Positions 52,901-63,479 of a DNA stretch of 64,000 nucleotides are shown piece after piece. Source of the DNA: Symsagittifera roscoffensis (Eukaryota; Xenacoelomorpha; Acoela; Convolutidae); assembly GCF_963678635.1 (NCBI RefSeq), contig NC_087069.1:45675448-45739447 (forward strand). The letters run 5' to 3'. Numbering within the stretch: position 1 is the first letter of the stretch; each line of letters starts with the position of its first letter. The position numbers were made by a program, and so were the translations under genes. The notes below the pieces were generated by a model. That model was not told where the DNA came from, ran no database searches, and was given only the letters and a program-made list of their open reading frames with translations.

Positions 52901-55140
52901 TTTGTTGGTTGTATATCAACTCTTTGTTTTGGTTTCTTTTTTTTGTTTATTAAATTTTGCTGAAGTTTTGTACATTTTTTTCGAGCTTTTAGAAAATGCG
53001 GCGGATTCATCAAGTCCAAAAATTATTCCAAATAAAATGTAGGTGCGCAAATTGACCCAAGATTGTGTTAACGGATGCAAAAAGTTTCTTTTTCTTCTTC
53101 CATTCAGCTTGCAAGGTGTGAGTCTTAAAAAACTGCCAATTTTTCTGTCAAACTATTTCTAATTTTTATATCTTATTTTTTTTTCATTTTAGTAAAAGCA
53201 GTCGGAATTTTTTATGTTTTAAATAGACACTTTTTATTTTAATTTCGAATGGATTTCTTATAAATCTGTAGCATGCACAAATCCCCAGGTTTCGAAGAAT
53301 TAAAAGTCATCTAGACGCAAACTCAAGCTCTACCGAAAGCAGAATTGTTCCATTTTTTTTTCAAATCATTCTCATATCAATGTGTTTGGGTTAAGCAAAA
53401 TTTGAGAGCATAAGGTTTCGAATTGACACATTAATGATCTTCTGCCGTGATTTAAAGATCTTCTGCCGCATTGAAGTTCATTGGCCCTATCGAAGATCGT
53501 CCGCTGTGACCTAAATATCTAGCGACGTGACCTATAGACCAAGAATTGATGCTTTAAAATATAGCAATGAAAGACAAATATTTGGGTGCTAGTTGAGCGG
53601 GATAAAAAAATTTTCCGATAACCTCCCTTCTCCTTGCAACTCTCTATCAATCTACCCCTGGTTTTATATCATTCCATCTGGTAGCAATCGATAAAAATTG
53701 TATGGATCTTTCAAATCGGTCTATTGCTCTATGGTTCCACGTGCAATTTGGGCATTATTTTCAGAAATTGGGCTTTCCTGCTCATTTCATGGTAACCGTA
53801 AATGACATTTATGGGAAAATGGTTGAAGCAGTTTTGCAAATTTTGCCAGAGCAACTGTTTCCTTTGAAGTTGTTTACCTATAAATACATATTGTTTAGCA
53901 CGAAACGATCTTAAATACAAAAGTCATTACCTGAAACGCAAGAAGGTTGAGTTTCGGTATATTGTTAATTACCTCAATCCTTTGCAAGAGGACAGGAAAT
54001 TATTTACAGGGGGATTGTTGAAAAGTTCCTCAAGGAATGAGGGGACTAACTAACAAGATTCGAATTTTAAAAGCCATCTTTGTTCTCAGTGAAAAGCAGT
54101 GCAGGGGCGAACTTATCCCCATCACACGAACTGATCAACGCCCAAGCCAATCAAGCTTACTTAATGCTTTTTGAAACAAACTGACGCTCAGAATTTTTCT
54201 CGGGTAACAACTCTTTTAATAAAATCAGTTGGAACAGTTGTTTTGTTGGAAGCGGAACAGAATATTTGCCAAGAGATAACTTTGAGTATGATTGCTTTTT
54301 AAATTGACATCCCGTTCGATATTTATTTGTTGGTTGTATATCAACTCTTGGTTTTAGTTTTTTTTTTGCCTAATAAATTTCGCTGAATTTTTTTTTTTCG
54401 TTTTTTTTCGAGCTTTTAGAAAATGCGGCGGATTCATCAAGTCCAAAAATTATTCCAAACAAAATTTAGGCGTGCAAATTGACCCAAGATTGTGTTAACG
54501 GATGCAAAAAGTTTCTTTTTCTTCTTCCATTCAGCGCGCAAGGTGTGATCCTTAAAAAACTGCCAATTTTTTTGTCAAACTGTTTCTAATTTTTATATTT
54601 TTTTTTCATTTTAGTAAAAGCAGTCGGAACATTTAAAAAAATATATATAGACAATTTTTATGTTAATTTTGAATCGATTTTTTATAATTCTGTAGCTCGC
54701 ACAATTCCCCAGGTTTCGAAGAATGAAAAGTCATTTAGACACCAACTCAAGCTCTAGTAAAAGCAGATTTGTTCCATTTTTTTTCAAGTAAGGTTATTTG
54801 CAAAGTATTTGCATTTTTTTTTGTGTTTATCTGTACGACAAAAAATAAGAAAAATCCAACATTCTCATATCAATGTGTTTGGATTAAGCAAGCAAAATTT
54901 TAGAACATAAATTTTCAAATTGACCCAGTGATGATTTTCCGCCGTAATTTAAAGATCTTCAGCCGCATCGAAGATTCTACACCGTGACCTAAAGATCTTC
55001 CGCCGTATCGAGGATCTTCCCCCGTATCAAAGATCTTCCTCTGCGACCTAAAGATCTAGCGCTGTGACCTTTAGATGTTCCGCCGTGACATATAGATCTT
55101 CCGCCGTGACCTAAAGATCTTTCGCCAAATCGAAGATTTT
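49912..55140. repeat. Tandem array of 1.43-kb units (3 full, 1 partial)
   Basis: The anchor TCTCGGGTAAACAAC occurs at 49919, 51347, 52772 and (with one base missing) 54198, giving units of 1428, 1425 and 1426 bp. Units 2 and 3 are the most alike; the fourth is diverged, has an insertion near 54790 and ends near 55140. Each unit holds a short block of about 21-bp repeats (AGATCTTCCGCCGTGACCTAA-type) and a 71-codon open frame. The frame's differences between copies are mostly amino-acid changing, so it is probably not a gene. Confidence 0.92.
54925..55140. repeat. Expanded minisatellite of about 21-bp units
   Basis: About ten units of the type GATCTTCCGCCGTGACCTAAA. The same motif is present in four or five units near 50580-50690, 52010-52115 and 53435-53545, so the block expanded only in the last unit of the array. 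Confidence 0.8.
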
Positions 55141-55254
55141 CGATATGACAATCGGCAATTTTGCGCTAGAGTAAAATTTCTCATTCTCTTTCAAAAAAGT
55201 TTTGAGTTGCAGAGTGTTAACTTGATTCGGTTGTAAAGTATTCATTGGAGACGT

Positions 55255-55600
55255 TAGTAGTAGAGGAGTGAGGGAGAGTGGGGGGGGGTGGTGGGAGACC
55301 CCCATGTATTAAGATAGGGAATAGAACATCCGGTCTCCCAGCTATGTATTAAGATTGGGTATAGAGTCTACAATGTATTAAGGTAGGGAATAGGTTTCCC
55401 ATCTATTAGGATGGTAGGTTTCAGATAGTAAGTTTCAGAAAAATTTTTGGCGCCCGATCTTACCATGTTTTAAGATAGTGTTTAGATTTCCTATGTATTA
55501 AGATAGTGTATAGGTATCCCTATGTATAAGGATTAGAAATTCCTTGTATTAACATAGGGAATAGATTTCCCAATGTATTAAGATAGGGAATGGTAAGGTT
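55255..55600. repeat. G-rich tract and minisatellite
   Basis: A G-rich stretch at 55270-55300, then about ten variants of CCCAATGTATTAAGATAGGGAATAG with variable unit length of 25-45 bp. Confidence 0.75.
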
Positions 55601-56799
55601 TCAGTGTGATGGTAAGAAAATAGTAAGAAAAACGGTATTTTTTGGATTTTGTGTGGAAATGTCTAGTTTTTTCACAAAAAATCTCGGCATGCGTTATGTA
55701 ATTCTTGAGTGTTACATGTAGAATGTGCAATGAAGAGAATATGTTTATTGGTTCATGGTAAGTCCATGGTAAGATGTGCAAAAATTTGGAAATGCTTATA
55801 AAAAAAATTGACATTTTTTCAAAAAACTTCAAAACACGATATGATTTGATATAATTTGACTGAATAACTATTTTATTAGATGATCCTTTTTTTGAAACTG
55901 TACTCAATCTAGCTTAAGCTATGCTGAAACCTACTGAAACCTTAAAAAAATTTCAAGTTTTTGGAGAAAACTGCCAAAATTTCAAAGTTTTTGGAAAAAT
56001 TTCAAGTTCTGAAAAAATTGCAAAAAATTTCAAATTTTTTGGAACAAACTGCAAATTTTTGGAAAGAAATGCAAAAATATCAAGATTTTGGCTAGTTTTT
56101 TGTTGCTTCTGATCTGATTCAATAAAAAGTAAATACGTTTAGAGTTTAAAATTAAGCTCAAATTTTATTTCAATTGGCATCATGTTGAGACACTGATACA
56201 AAAACTTTGAATAGACATATGGAATTTTCCAAATTTTTCTCACAAAAAAAATGAAATACAATAAATTTAAGCATTATTTGAGTAACAAAGCGGGATATAT
56301 AATGCTCTCAACATTAACAAGAAAGCTCATAAAAGCTGAATCGAAATTGAAACTTGTGGAAGATAGTGAAAATAACCGTAATTTTTAAGAAAGTAAAATA
56401 AAAATTATTCAAATTTATCAAAAATTTTCCATTTACAACCTTTTAATTGGATATTTAATTAATTTTTTGTCCAATTCAGTGAGAATTGAAATAGGACTCT
56501 CAAAACAAATGAACATTAAGAGCAATATTCCATAAAATGCAATATTCCATAAAATTTCTAGATTTTTGCTCAATGATTAACCCAAATTTGTGCAAAATTT
56601 ACAAATTCAGAGAAGTTATTCACCTTAATAGTAGAGAATTTCAGATCAATGATAAAATATGAACAGTTAATAGCTAAAATTGACTAAAAACGAGATAAAT
56701 TTTTCTTAAAAATTTATTCGATATTTGCTCAAATTCAACAAAATCTTTTTCATAAGTGATGATTATCTCTCTGTTGCTTCTGCAACGTAGTTTCACAAG
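55601..56799. other. AT-rich, no gene recognised
   Basis: Includes a TTTGGAAAAA/TTTCAAGTTTTTGG degenerate run at 55940-56090. The open frames are short and low complexity. Confidence 0.4.
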
Positions 56800-57735
56800 T
56801 TTTCGTAGAAATGTTCTATTCTTAAAGGTTATTCTTACTTTCTGCTTAATACATGATTCCGCTATTTAACACACTTTGCAATAAAATTTAGTCAGAACTG
56901 GAGAATTTAGGGGGAAAATAGTATCAATCGAACGAACAATTTGCTAGCAGAGATGAAACTAGAACTGATACCGTCTGATTATTTTGATAAAAATTGTAAA
57001 TGTCTGCCTCAAGTTTCATTTGTTAGGTGCTACAGTAAACTATTTAAGCAAAAATACAACTTTTGGGATAAATATCTATCACTTTTCTGGAAAAATAGTC
57101 AATTTTTCATGATTTTCTGTTGAAATGCTCCATGCTTAAAGGTTATTCCTGCTTTCTGCTTAATGCATGTTTTCGCTATTGAACAAAATTTGCAAGAAAA
57201 TTTAAGCAGATCTGGAGAATTTAGGAGAAAAATGGTATCAATTGAATAAACAATTTGCTGTCAAAGATGAAATCAGAACTGATACCGTCTGATTCTTATG
57301 ATAAAAATTGTAAATGTCTTCCTCAAATTTCCCTTTTTAGGTGCTACAGTAAACTATTTAAGCAAAAATACAACTTATGGGATCAATATTTATCACTTTT
57401 CTGGAAAAAAAGTCAATTTTTTATGATTTTCTCTAGAAATGCTCTATGTTTTAAGGTTTTCCTTGCTTTCTGCTTAATGCATGTTTTCGCTATTGAACAC
57501 ACTTTGCAAGAAAATTTAGTCAGAACTGGAGAATTTAGGAGGAAAATAGTATCAATTGAACAAACAATTTGCTAGCAGAGATGAAATTAGAATTGACACC
57601 ATCTGATTATTACGATAAAAATTGTAATTGTCTTCCTCAAGGTTGTCTTGATAGGTTCTAGAGTAACTTATTTCAGCAAAATTACAATTTTTGTGTCAAT
57701 AACTATCACTTTTCTTGCAAAATAAATTTTAAATA
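56800..57735. repeat. Tandem repeat of about 315 bp, three copies
   Basis: Units begin near 56806, 57120 and 57435, each with AAAGGTTATTC-like, CAATTTGCTAGCAGAGATGAAA, AAAAATTGTAAATGTC and TATCACTTTTCTGGAAAAA blocks. The third is diverged at its end. The open frames inside (56941-57123 and 57255-57575) are by-products of the repeat. Confidence 0.85.
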
Positions 57736-59209
57736 GCTTTTTTTTTCTTATTTAAAAGGGAACTTTTTTCAAAAATTTTGAATTGAGAAGGAATCGGTGC
57801 TGGTTAAAACATTCAAAAAAATATGTAAAAAATGAGAATATAAATGTGTTTTTACAATAAAAGAACAAATTAGGAGCAGCTCTATTAGTTATATTCTGAA
57901 AACTTCCGGAAATACGCAAGAGAACCTAGTTCCTAACATCTACAATATCTAAAAACTTCTAAAAGAGCGCGTCTCAAAAAATGATTTAGCAAAGGAAATC
58001 AAGGTGCAAACTGGAACAATTGTGTAATTTTCGGATTTTTATTAAGCAAAAGAAAACTCTATATAGTTAAAAAAATAATGAAATGTAGATCTTGAAAGCT
58101 GTTTTTGCATTATGCTTCATGTATCTTCTTCCAAAAGATGTCGGATTGAGTTTGCTCTACAAACACTATCCTCAAAACATCTGATTTTTCATAAAAAGTT
58201 ACCTTATATATCAAAGGATAACAAACTTCTCTAATGAATTACACATAAATACCAATCTTTGACTCTATTTATGTCCCTGTTTCTCTCAAAATATGGTTTA
58301 TAAGCTAAATTTTAATAAAATTATGTCAAAACTCTTAATGAATGAAATCGAGTTTCTATCTCATTTTCTCAGTTTCTGCTTCATCTTCTATCTATCAAGT
58401 TAATCCAATTTGAGCAAAAATTACTTGAAAATTGAACTTTTGATGGAAAAATGTATCGTTTCAACGACCGTTCAACAATCCGAAGCTGAATTAATACCAC
58501 GAATCCTTTGCTAAACGTCTTTAAATGATTTTCTCTATTTGATAATTTTATATTGCTGTTTCAACTCTGAATTTCTATTTTGAAGTAAATTTTGGGTTGA
58601 GAATGAAGTATACTATTATCTTGAAATTTTCAAATGTCAGCAAAACATAAAGTTTCAAGGTCAGTTATCAATTCCTTTTCTGAAATGTAGAAAAAAAGCG
58701 AAAAAAAACCATAATTCTTAGTAAATCAATCCCCAATATCTGCTACGCACTACTCTAAGATTACTTTTACAACAACTAAGCAAGGAAAACTTTAAATTGG
58801 TTACTAGGCAAAACCTTTCAATTAATCGATGTTATATAAATATCCAGTTTTTTATTGTAATTCAACAAATTCTGAAGCACTCATTAGCGTATGTAATTCG
58901 CTTTTACTACAAATTTACCGCAACAAAATCTCCGCAAGCTTGCCACCAATGGAGTTTTTACTGTAGCTTGAAGATTTTCGGATTGATTTCCGTCGAAAGT
59001 TTCACGACAATTTGAACTCGATTGTTGCTGGTTTTACCATCAATCAGAACCTTTGAGTATGACAGAACAAGAGTAATGACAAAAAACTGTAAATTTTTTA
59101 CCAAAAATTTTTCAAATATAGTGTATAGACTTTTCAGACTCAGTAAAAATTATTATTCAAATTATTTTCTACTATGTTTTTCTTAAAAATATATCAGTTT
59201 TACCTTCTC
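57736..59209. other. AT-rich, no gene recognised
   Basis: Frequent stops in all frames. Nothing recognised; a TCTACAGT/CTACAGTAAA-type motif appears on the minus strand near 58960. Confidence 0.4.
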
Positions 59210-59431
59210 TTAGAGTGTTTTTTGAGACTGCCGAGCACATATTTTAACATTATATTGACACTGCTTCATCTTGATATGATTAGTAAGTTCCTCGCTGCTA
59301 AATGTATAAAAGTTACAATTGGAACACTTTAAAACGTCACAGTGCTTTCGATGTCTTGACGCATCTTTACATGTGTAATCTCTCCCACATTCAAGACATG
59401 CAATTATTTTGTTTCTATTAAGTAACGGCAT
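59210..59431 (-). CDS. Small zinc-finger protein
   Basis: 73 residues from ATG at 59431-59429: MPLLNRNKIIACLECGRDYT and onwards. Two Cys/His motifs are seen: C-x2-C-x9-H-x3-H-C (CLECGRDYTCKDASRHRKHC) and C-x2-C-x12-H-x5-C (CSNCNFYTFSSEELTNHIKM, then KQC). They resemble C2H2/C2HC nucleic-acid-binding fingers. A longer frame upstream to 59554 has no ATG and is hydrophobic, so I chose the internal ATG. Single exon. First member of the small-gene cluster to the right. Specific function unknown. Confidence 0.55.
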   Translation of the reverse strand: MPLLNRNKIIACLECGRDYTCKDASRHRKHCDVLKCSNCNFYTFSSEELTNHIKMKQCQYNVKICARQSQKTL

Positions 59432-59619
59432 CTCAATAGGAAGAAAAAGAAAAAAAATGGGAGATTTAGAATGTCCCAAATTTTCAGTAAAGAAAAGTTG
59501 AATAGGCTCAAAAAATGAGTAAAAGCGAATAAAAAAAGCAAATTTCTTGAACAATTGTTTTTGACGTGAAAGAAAGTCAGAATAGATACGCTATTTAGCC
59601 TAGTTGAAATGAAAATCAT

Positions 59620-59800
59620 CCAATCTAACCATGGAGTTTTCAAAAATTTGCTATCAACCAATCAGAATCGAGCATTCATTTTAAGGAAATTTTTAACTTT
59701 TTCTGATACCAACCAATCAGAATCGAGCTTCAATGGTCATGGATTTTTTAATAAAGTTTATGTCAACCAATCGAAACTGATTTCTACTTCTCATGGGTTT
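59620..59800. repeat. CCAAT-containing tandem units
   Basis: ACCAATCAGAATCGAGC occurs near 59655 and 59715, and a variant (AACCAATCGAAACTGA) near 59763. These about 60-bp units contain CCAAT-box cores and lie upstream of the zinc-finger gene, so they may be a repeated promoter element. CCAATCA/TGATTGG also occurs near 60718 and 63490. Confidence 0.45.
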
Positions 59801-60028
59801 TTCAACAGTTTTGATATCGTTTGTAGATAACAAGGATTTCTTCAAAGGTAGTATTTGTGATAATAACCAAGCAGAATGAAGTATTCACAGATTTTAAAAT
59901 ACTTTGTAGATCAGAACCAAACTATGTTTATAAATCTTCCCAATCAATCATTTTAATTTAATTGTTCTTACATAACTAAGATATAAAATTTGATACCTTG
60001 GAGAGATAAATGAGATTTCTTGTCTGGT

Positions 60029-60310
60029 TTATATTGTTTTTTCGATGCTGAAATCAAATTTTGAAATTTCAATCAAAATTTTTTCGATTTGTTCTATTTC
60101 TAACCAGTGAAAAGAAAAATTATCGAAATATACATTTTTGTTTTTTTCTTTTTGGTATATTGTAATAAAAACAACCGGAAGATTTTTAAATTTGGATAGT
60201 CGATTAAAAGATAATCTGACAACTCTTAGATTTTGCATTTGTATCAAATTCAAAACAGTAATCGAAATGATGTTCCTTATCTTCAATATTTGTTTCATAG
60301 AATCTTCCAT
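60029..60310 (-). CDS. Small basic protein, possible PC4-like domain
   Basis: 93 residues from ATG at 60310; a GTG 10 codons upstream also opens the frame. The C-terminal half (VVFITIYQKEKNK, then W-L-E-I-E-Q-I-E-K-I-L-I-E-I) has the pattern of strands followed by a helix seen at the end of PC4/p15 domains (I-x-I-R-x-Y, then xLxxxEWxxL). The same pattern appears in the two other minus-strand genes of the cluster. Evidence is by pattern only. No intron signals are needed. Function unknown; ssDNA or promoter binding would be an inference. Confidence 0.4.
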   Translation of the reverse strand: MEDSMKQILKIRNIISITVLNLIQMQNLRVVRLSFNRLSKFKNLPVVFITIYQKEKNKNVYFDNFSFHWLEIEQIEKILIEISKFDFSIEKTI

Positions 60311-60340
60311 TCTTTTGTTTTTTACTGATCGACCAGTCAC

Positions 60341-61074
60341 TTTGAGTTAGTTCTTCTAAATAAAAACATTGTTGATAAATCTGGCAGTACTCTTCTTTTC
60401 TGAAATCTCATCTCCATCTTTTTAACAGAATTATTGAACTTTCTGTGTTTCTATACAAGTTAAAACTAATACGATCTCCATCGACGTCATCTGTCTACCA
60501 CTCTTTTTGTTTTTTGCAGTAGTTCAACCTTAAAATCTGATAAATGTTCATTTCAGACATTGAAAACGCTTTTGATAGAAACATATGTCTTACTGAAATT
60601 AACAAAGAAACATGAAAAAACTCGAATTGTTGAACCATTTTTTACTTATTTTGCAGTCAACATAAAGTGTATTTCCCTTATTTAGAGACTGGTTATTTTT
60701 AAGTTAATTCATGTAGCCAATCAAAACCTCAAATTAAGGCAATTGAAAACAACCAATGAAATTCAGAATTTCGAAAAATAATGATATTGTTACAACTAAC
60801 TATACATTTTGTTTGTAATGTTGTTCAAATAAGGCACTTTTTACTCAAATTTTAATAAAAGCATTAATTAAATAAATTTTTCTGTATTTTCCTAAACAAA
60901 TAGTGGAAAATCTATTGATGATTGGATAGAGCTTTATGTCAATTTTGATTAAATTTTCATGTTTTGTCTAACTTTTCCTCAGATATCCCCGCTCTAAATG
61001 TGAACTTCAGTGACAAAAGATAGTTTTGAATCAACAATTTTTCAATTAACCAACATACAAAACATCAGAAAGCA
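60341..61074. other. Spacer in the small-gene cluster
   Basis: AT-rich; contains CCAATCA-type motifs near 60718. No gene recognised. Confidence 0.35.
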
Positions 61075-61539
61075 TTACTGAGGCTTACATTTATCAACAA
61101 ACAAAAAGTCTCCCAAAATTTGGGACAGTTCTTTGAATTCGTTCAAAGTATAGTTGACATAGGCAACTTGTTTCATTGCTTCATTCTCTTTTGCGGTGAA
61201 CAGTCGAATCTGAATGTAGGGAGGTTTGTTAATATTGTACTTCTTGATTGTGACACACACCCTCCTCATGTTGTATGTTGCTATTTCATATACTCTATTA
61301 CAGATCTCCAGCTCCTGATCCATAGTTGATTCTTTGCCAGGTTTGGCTTCATATATAGGTACAAGTCCAAGGTTTTCAGCATCGTGAATAACAGTATTCC
61401 GCATTGTCGATAATGCTTCACCTTCTTTTTCACTAAGATAGACTTGTTGGGACATTTCAAATTGTCCCAAATTGTTAATTTTTAATAGTTGAAAGCAGGG
61501 CTCAAAATAAAATTTCCCCTTGTAGGATTTTGGAACCAA
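61075..61539 (-). CDS. Possible two-domain PC4-like protein
   Basis: The frame is open from 61665 down to 61075 but has no ATG before an internal one at 61455. The similarity begins earlier (KGKFYFEPCFQLLKI), so a 5' exon may exist; a minus-strand acceptor-like CTGATCAG lies near 61628. Two repeats of the strand-strand-helix pattern are visible: FYFEPCFQLLKI then VYLSEKEGEALSTM, and YIQIRLFTAKENE then YTLNEFKELSQIL. The second resembles the PC4 block I-x-I-R-x-Y with a final ExxKL-like helix. Divergent from the + strand gene at 61830. Function unknown. Confidence 0.45.
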   Translation of the reverse strand: MVPKSYKGKFYFEPCFQLLKINNLGQFEMSQQVYLSEKEGEALSTMRNTVIHDAENLGLVPIYEAKPGKESTMDQELEICNRVYEIATYNMRRVCVTIKKYNINKPPYIQIRLFTAKENEAMKQVAYVNYTLNEFKELSQILGDFLFVDKCKPQ

Positions 61540-61779
61540 ACAAATCTCCCAATTCTTGTTTGATTTTTTGAAAACTCAATATAATTGGGACTAGTGTCTT
61601 TTCTTGAGTACATTTTTGAAGAACAGACTGATCAGATGAAGAGAAATGAGAAAAATGCTTTTGAGATTAATTGAAAGTTGAAGTAAAATGTATGACTCAT
61701 CATGATTTCAATTTATGGAGGTAAAATCAAATAAGGAAAGTTTTGTATGAAATTTACATATACCGAAATCACGTAGACG

Positions 61780-61829
61780 TGATTTCTCCTATATAAATCC
61801 ACAATTCTCAGCAAAAATCTTTCTTCCCA
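61780..61829 (+). promoter_or_regulatory. TATA-box promoter of the 61830 gene
   Basis: TATATAAA at 61790-61797, about 35 bp before the ATG at 61830. If the usual spacing of about 30 bp applies, the leader is very short. The interval 61540-61829 is the shared divergent promoter region. Confidence 0.5.
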
Positions 61830-62423
61830 ATGGCTGCTGCTATGTGTCAAGCTCTTCCCAGCTTTTATTCAGATTATTGTAAAAAATCACTATTTATTTC
61901 CGTTTCCAGTGATTTTTACGAAAAATACATAGTAACACAGGATTATTGTGTCTCTACTCACAACTCTTTATGTTCTTTGGAAATTTGTAAGTTCCATTTG
62001 GTTTTAATAGGAATATCTCTTAGCCAAATTTTTCAGAGATTAGATAAATATGTATACATATATCAAGAAATTGACTGTCTTTACACTTTGTTCAAACACA
62101 GATTCTATTCAAGTATTGTTACCTCCAGCGGAGAAGTGTTCAATCAGCTTATACGAGCTGTTCAACATAACTTACGATGGAGAGGAGCCGAAAAGATGCC
62201 TGGTATTGCAAAGAAACGACTAATTCGGAAAAAATTCAAGAGACATTATTTATGTTCCAACCAGAAACTGGCTTCCACACAAAATCTTGGTTCAGCGTTT
62301 CTGGATAGAATTCGAAAAATTCAAAACTCAAAATATGAACCTGATATGTTCAAGATTATTGATTGCTTTATTGATTGTCATGGTTCTGTGCATGGTGATT
62401 ATGTGAGCTTTGTGATAAAATAA
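61830..62423 (+). CDS. Unrecognised 197-residue protein
   Basis: ATG at 61830 with a TATA box just upstream; stop at 62421-62423. The N-terminal half is Cys/Tyr/Ser-rich (MCQALPSFYSDYCKKS, QDYCVSTHNSLCSLEIC) with a hydrophobic stretch (FHLVLIGISLSQIF). The C-terminal half is basic (NLRWRGAEKMPGIAKKRLIR, KKFKRHYLCSNQK). No family recognised. A perfect donor/acceptor-like pair (GTAAGT at 61989, TTTTCAG at about 62035) is present, but splicing it creates an immediate stop, so the unspliced frame is kept. It converges with the gene at 62577-63158. Confidence 0.45.
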   Translation: MAAAMCQALPSFYSDYCKKSLFISVSSDFYEKYIVTQDYCVSTHNSLCSLEICKFHLVLIGISLSQIFQRLDKYVYIYQEIDCLYTLFKHRFYSSIVTSSGEVFNQLIRAVQHNLRWRGAEKMPGIAKKRLIRKKFKRHYLCSNQKLASTQNLGSAFLDRIRKIQNSKYEPDMFKIIDCFIDCHGSVHGDYVSFVIK

Positions 62424-62576
62424 TCAATTGTTTTCAAATGTGCTCTTCAAAGTTTACATTGATAAATCTTTAAAAACAAAGCTTTGGTTCAGGAGCACTT
62501 TATTCAAATGATGAAAAAAAAACAATTTACAATTCAATGGGAAACTTGAAAAAATGTGTAAAAATCAAAAAATGAG

Positions 62577-63158
62577 TTAATTTTTCATGAGTTCTTTGTC
62601 ACTTACTTCTTCATGTGCCACACCATGTTTCCTTCTAAACAGAGTTAAGTTATCCTGTTGAACCTTCAATTTTTCTTTCTTGTACCTTCTATCACAAATT
62701 GTTTCAATTTTTCGCCAATCATGTAGGGAAATTCTTAAGGGACTGAAACACTTCTTCGGATCTCTGTAGAAGATGTCAAATTCAACCATTTTTTCAAAAA
62801 TAGTCATTTGTAGTAAATGTTCACTTGTAAGCAAACGAAAACTATTTCCGTATCCCAGATCCACAACTTCATCATAATATTTTTCATTTGAATCATATGA
62901 AAACCAGTACTTTTTTCTCGAAGGTGACTTAGACATAGCCAATTCTTTTCCAAATTCCCTAACTCTTCTACTCTCGAGTTCTCTCCATTCTGAAAGATCT
63001 ATGATAATTTGCTCACTAGCTTGGGACATTTTAATAAATTTGAGAATCCTGACAATTTCGGTGCCAATTTCAAACTGGATGCAGTAACTCGCTCGTTCTA
63101 TTAAAATTGGTTTCAAAGTTTGAGATAGATTTCCGTTTCTTCTAAAAATTCTTCTCAT
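62577..63158 (-). CDS. Possible PC4-like protein, 193 residues
   Basis: ATG at 63158-63156. Two places show the PC4-like pattern: YCIQFEIGTEIVRILKFIKM with IIIDLSEWRELESRR (residues about 26-66), and VEFDIFYRDPKK with LRISLHDWRKIETI (residues about 124-152). The GISLxxEWxxL-type helix start is the clearest resemblance to PC4/p15 coactivator domains. The C terminus is a charged tail. Single exon. A TATA-like element and a TCAGTT initiator precede it at a spacing of about 30 bp. Function inferred at most as nucleic-acid binding. Confidence 0.5.
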   Translation of the reverse strand: MRRIFRRNGNLSQTLKPILIERASYCIQFEIGTEIVRILKFIKMSQASEQIIIDLSEWRELESRRVREFGKELAMSKSPSRKKYWFSYDSNEKYYDEVVDLGYGNSFRLLTSEHLLQMTIFEKMVEFDIFYRDPKKCFSPLRISLHDWRKIETICDRRYKKEKLKVQQDNLTLFRRKHGVAHEEVSDKELMKN

Positions 63159-63170
63159 GTCGGTAAAATG

Positions 63171-63213
63171 AACTGAACTGTGGGAGATTTCAAATGAAAT
63201 GAAATATATATTT
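63171..63213 (-). promoter_or_regulatory. TATA plus TCAGT initiator of the 62577-63158 gene
   Basis: On the minus strand an AATATATATTT TATA-like element (63213-63203) is followed about 30 bp later by TCAGTT (63176-63171) and then by the ATG 13 nt further on. TATA with TCAGT at this spacing is typical of arthropod core promoters and of some arthropod DNA viruses. Confidence 0.45.
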
Positions 63214-63479
63214 TTTCACCTGTACATTTTGCTGAATTTCTCATAAAAAACTGAACTCCAAAATTTTTGCAACACTTGGTTGACTTTAATTGTTTATAAA
63301 AGATTTTGTAAAATAAGAATTTTTTGTTGATTAAGATTTTTCAAAAGGGAAGAATTTCATTGAAAACTATTCCTATTATTTACAACCCTGGTTGCGTATC
63401 TTTTTTTAAATTTAAAAAACTAGCAAAATAACTAAAATCCACAAATTTTTTTCGTCACTGTCATCACCTTAGAGTTAGT

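Noticed and set aside
50849..53914. 71-codon frame (MDLSN.SIALW...) conserved in three tandem units as a gene
   Set aside because: Between copies 1 and 2 I count four amino-acid changing and two silent differences inside the frame, no sign of purifying selection; conservation follows from the 1.43-kb repeat.
56941..57575. Two similar frames (60 and 106 residues) as paralogous genes
   Set aside because: They lie in successive units of a 315-bp tandem repeat; the third unit has lost the frame and the coding phase is not protected.
61988..62037. A 50-bp intron in the gene at 61830-62423
   Set aside because: The donor GTAAGT and acceptor TTTTCAG look good, but joining gives a stop codon at the junction; the unspliced frame stays open for 197 codons.
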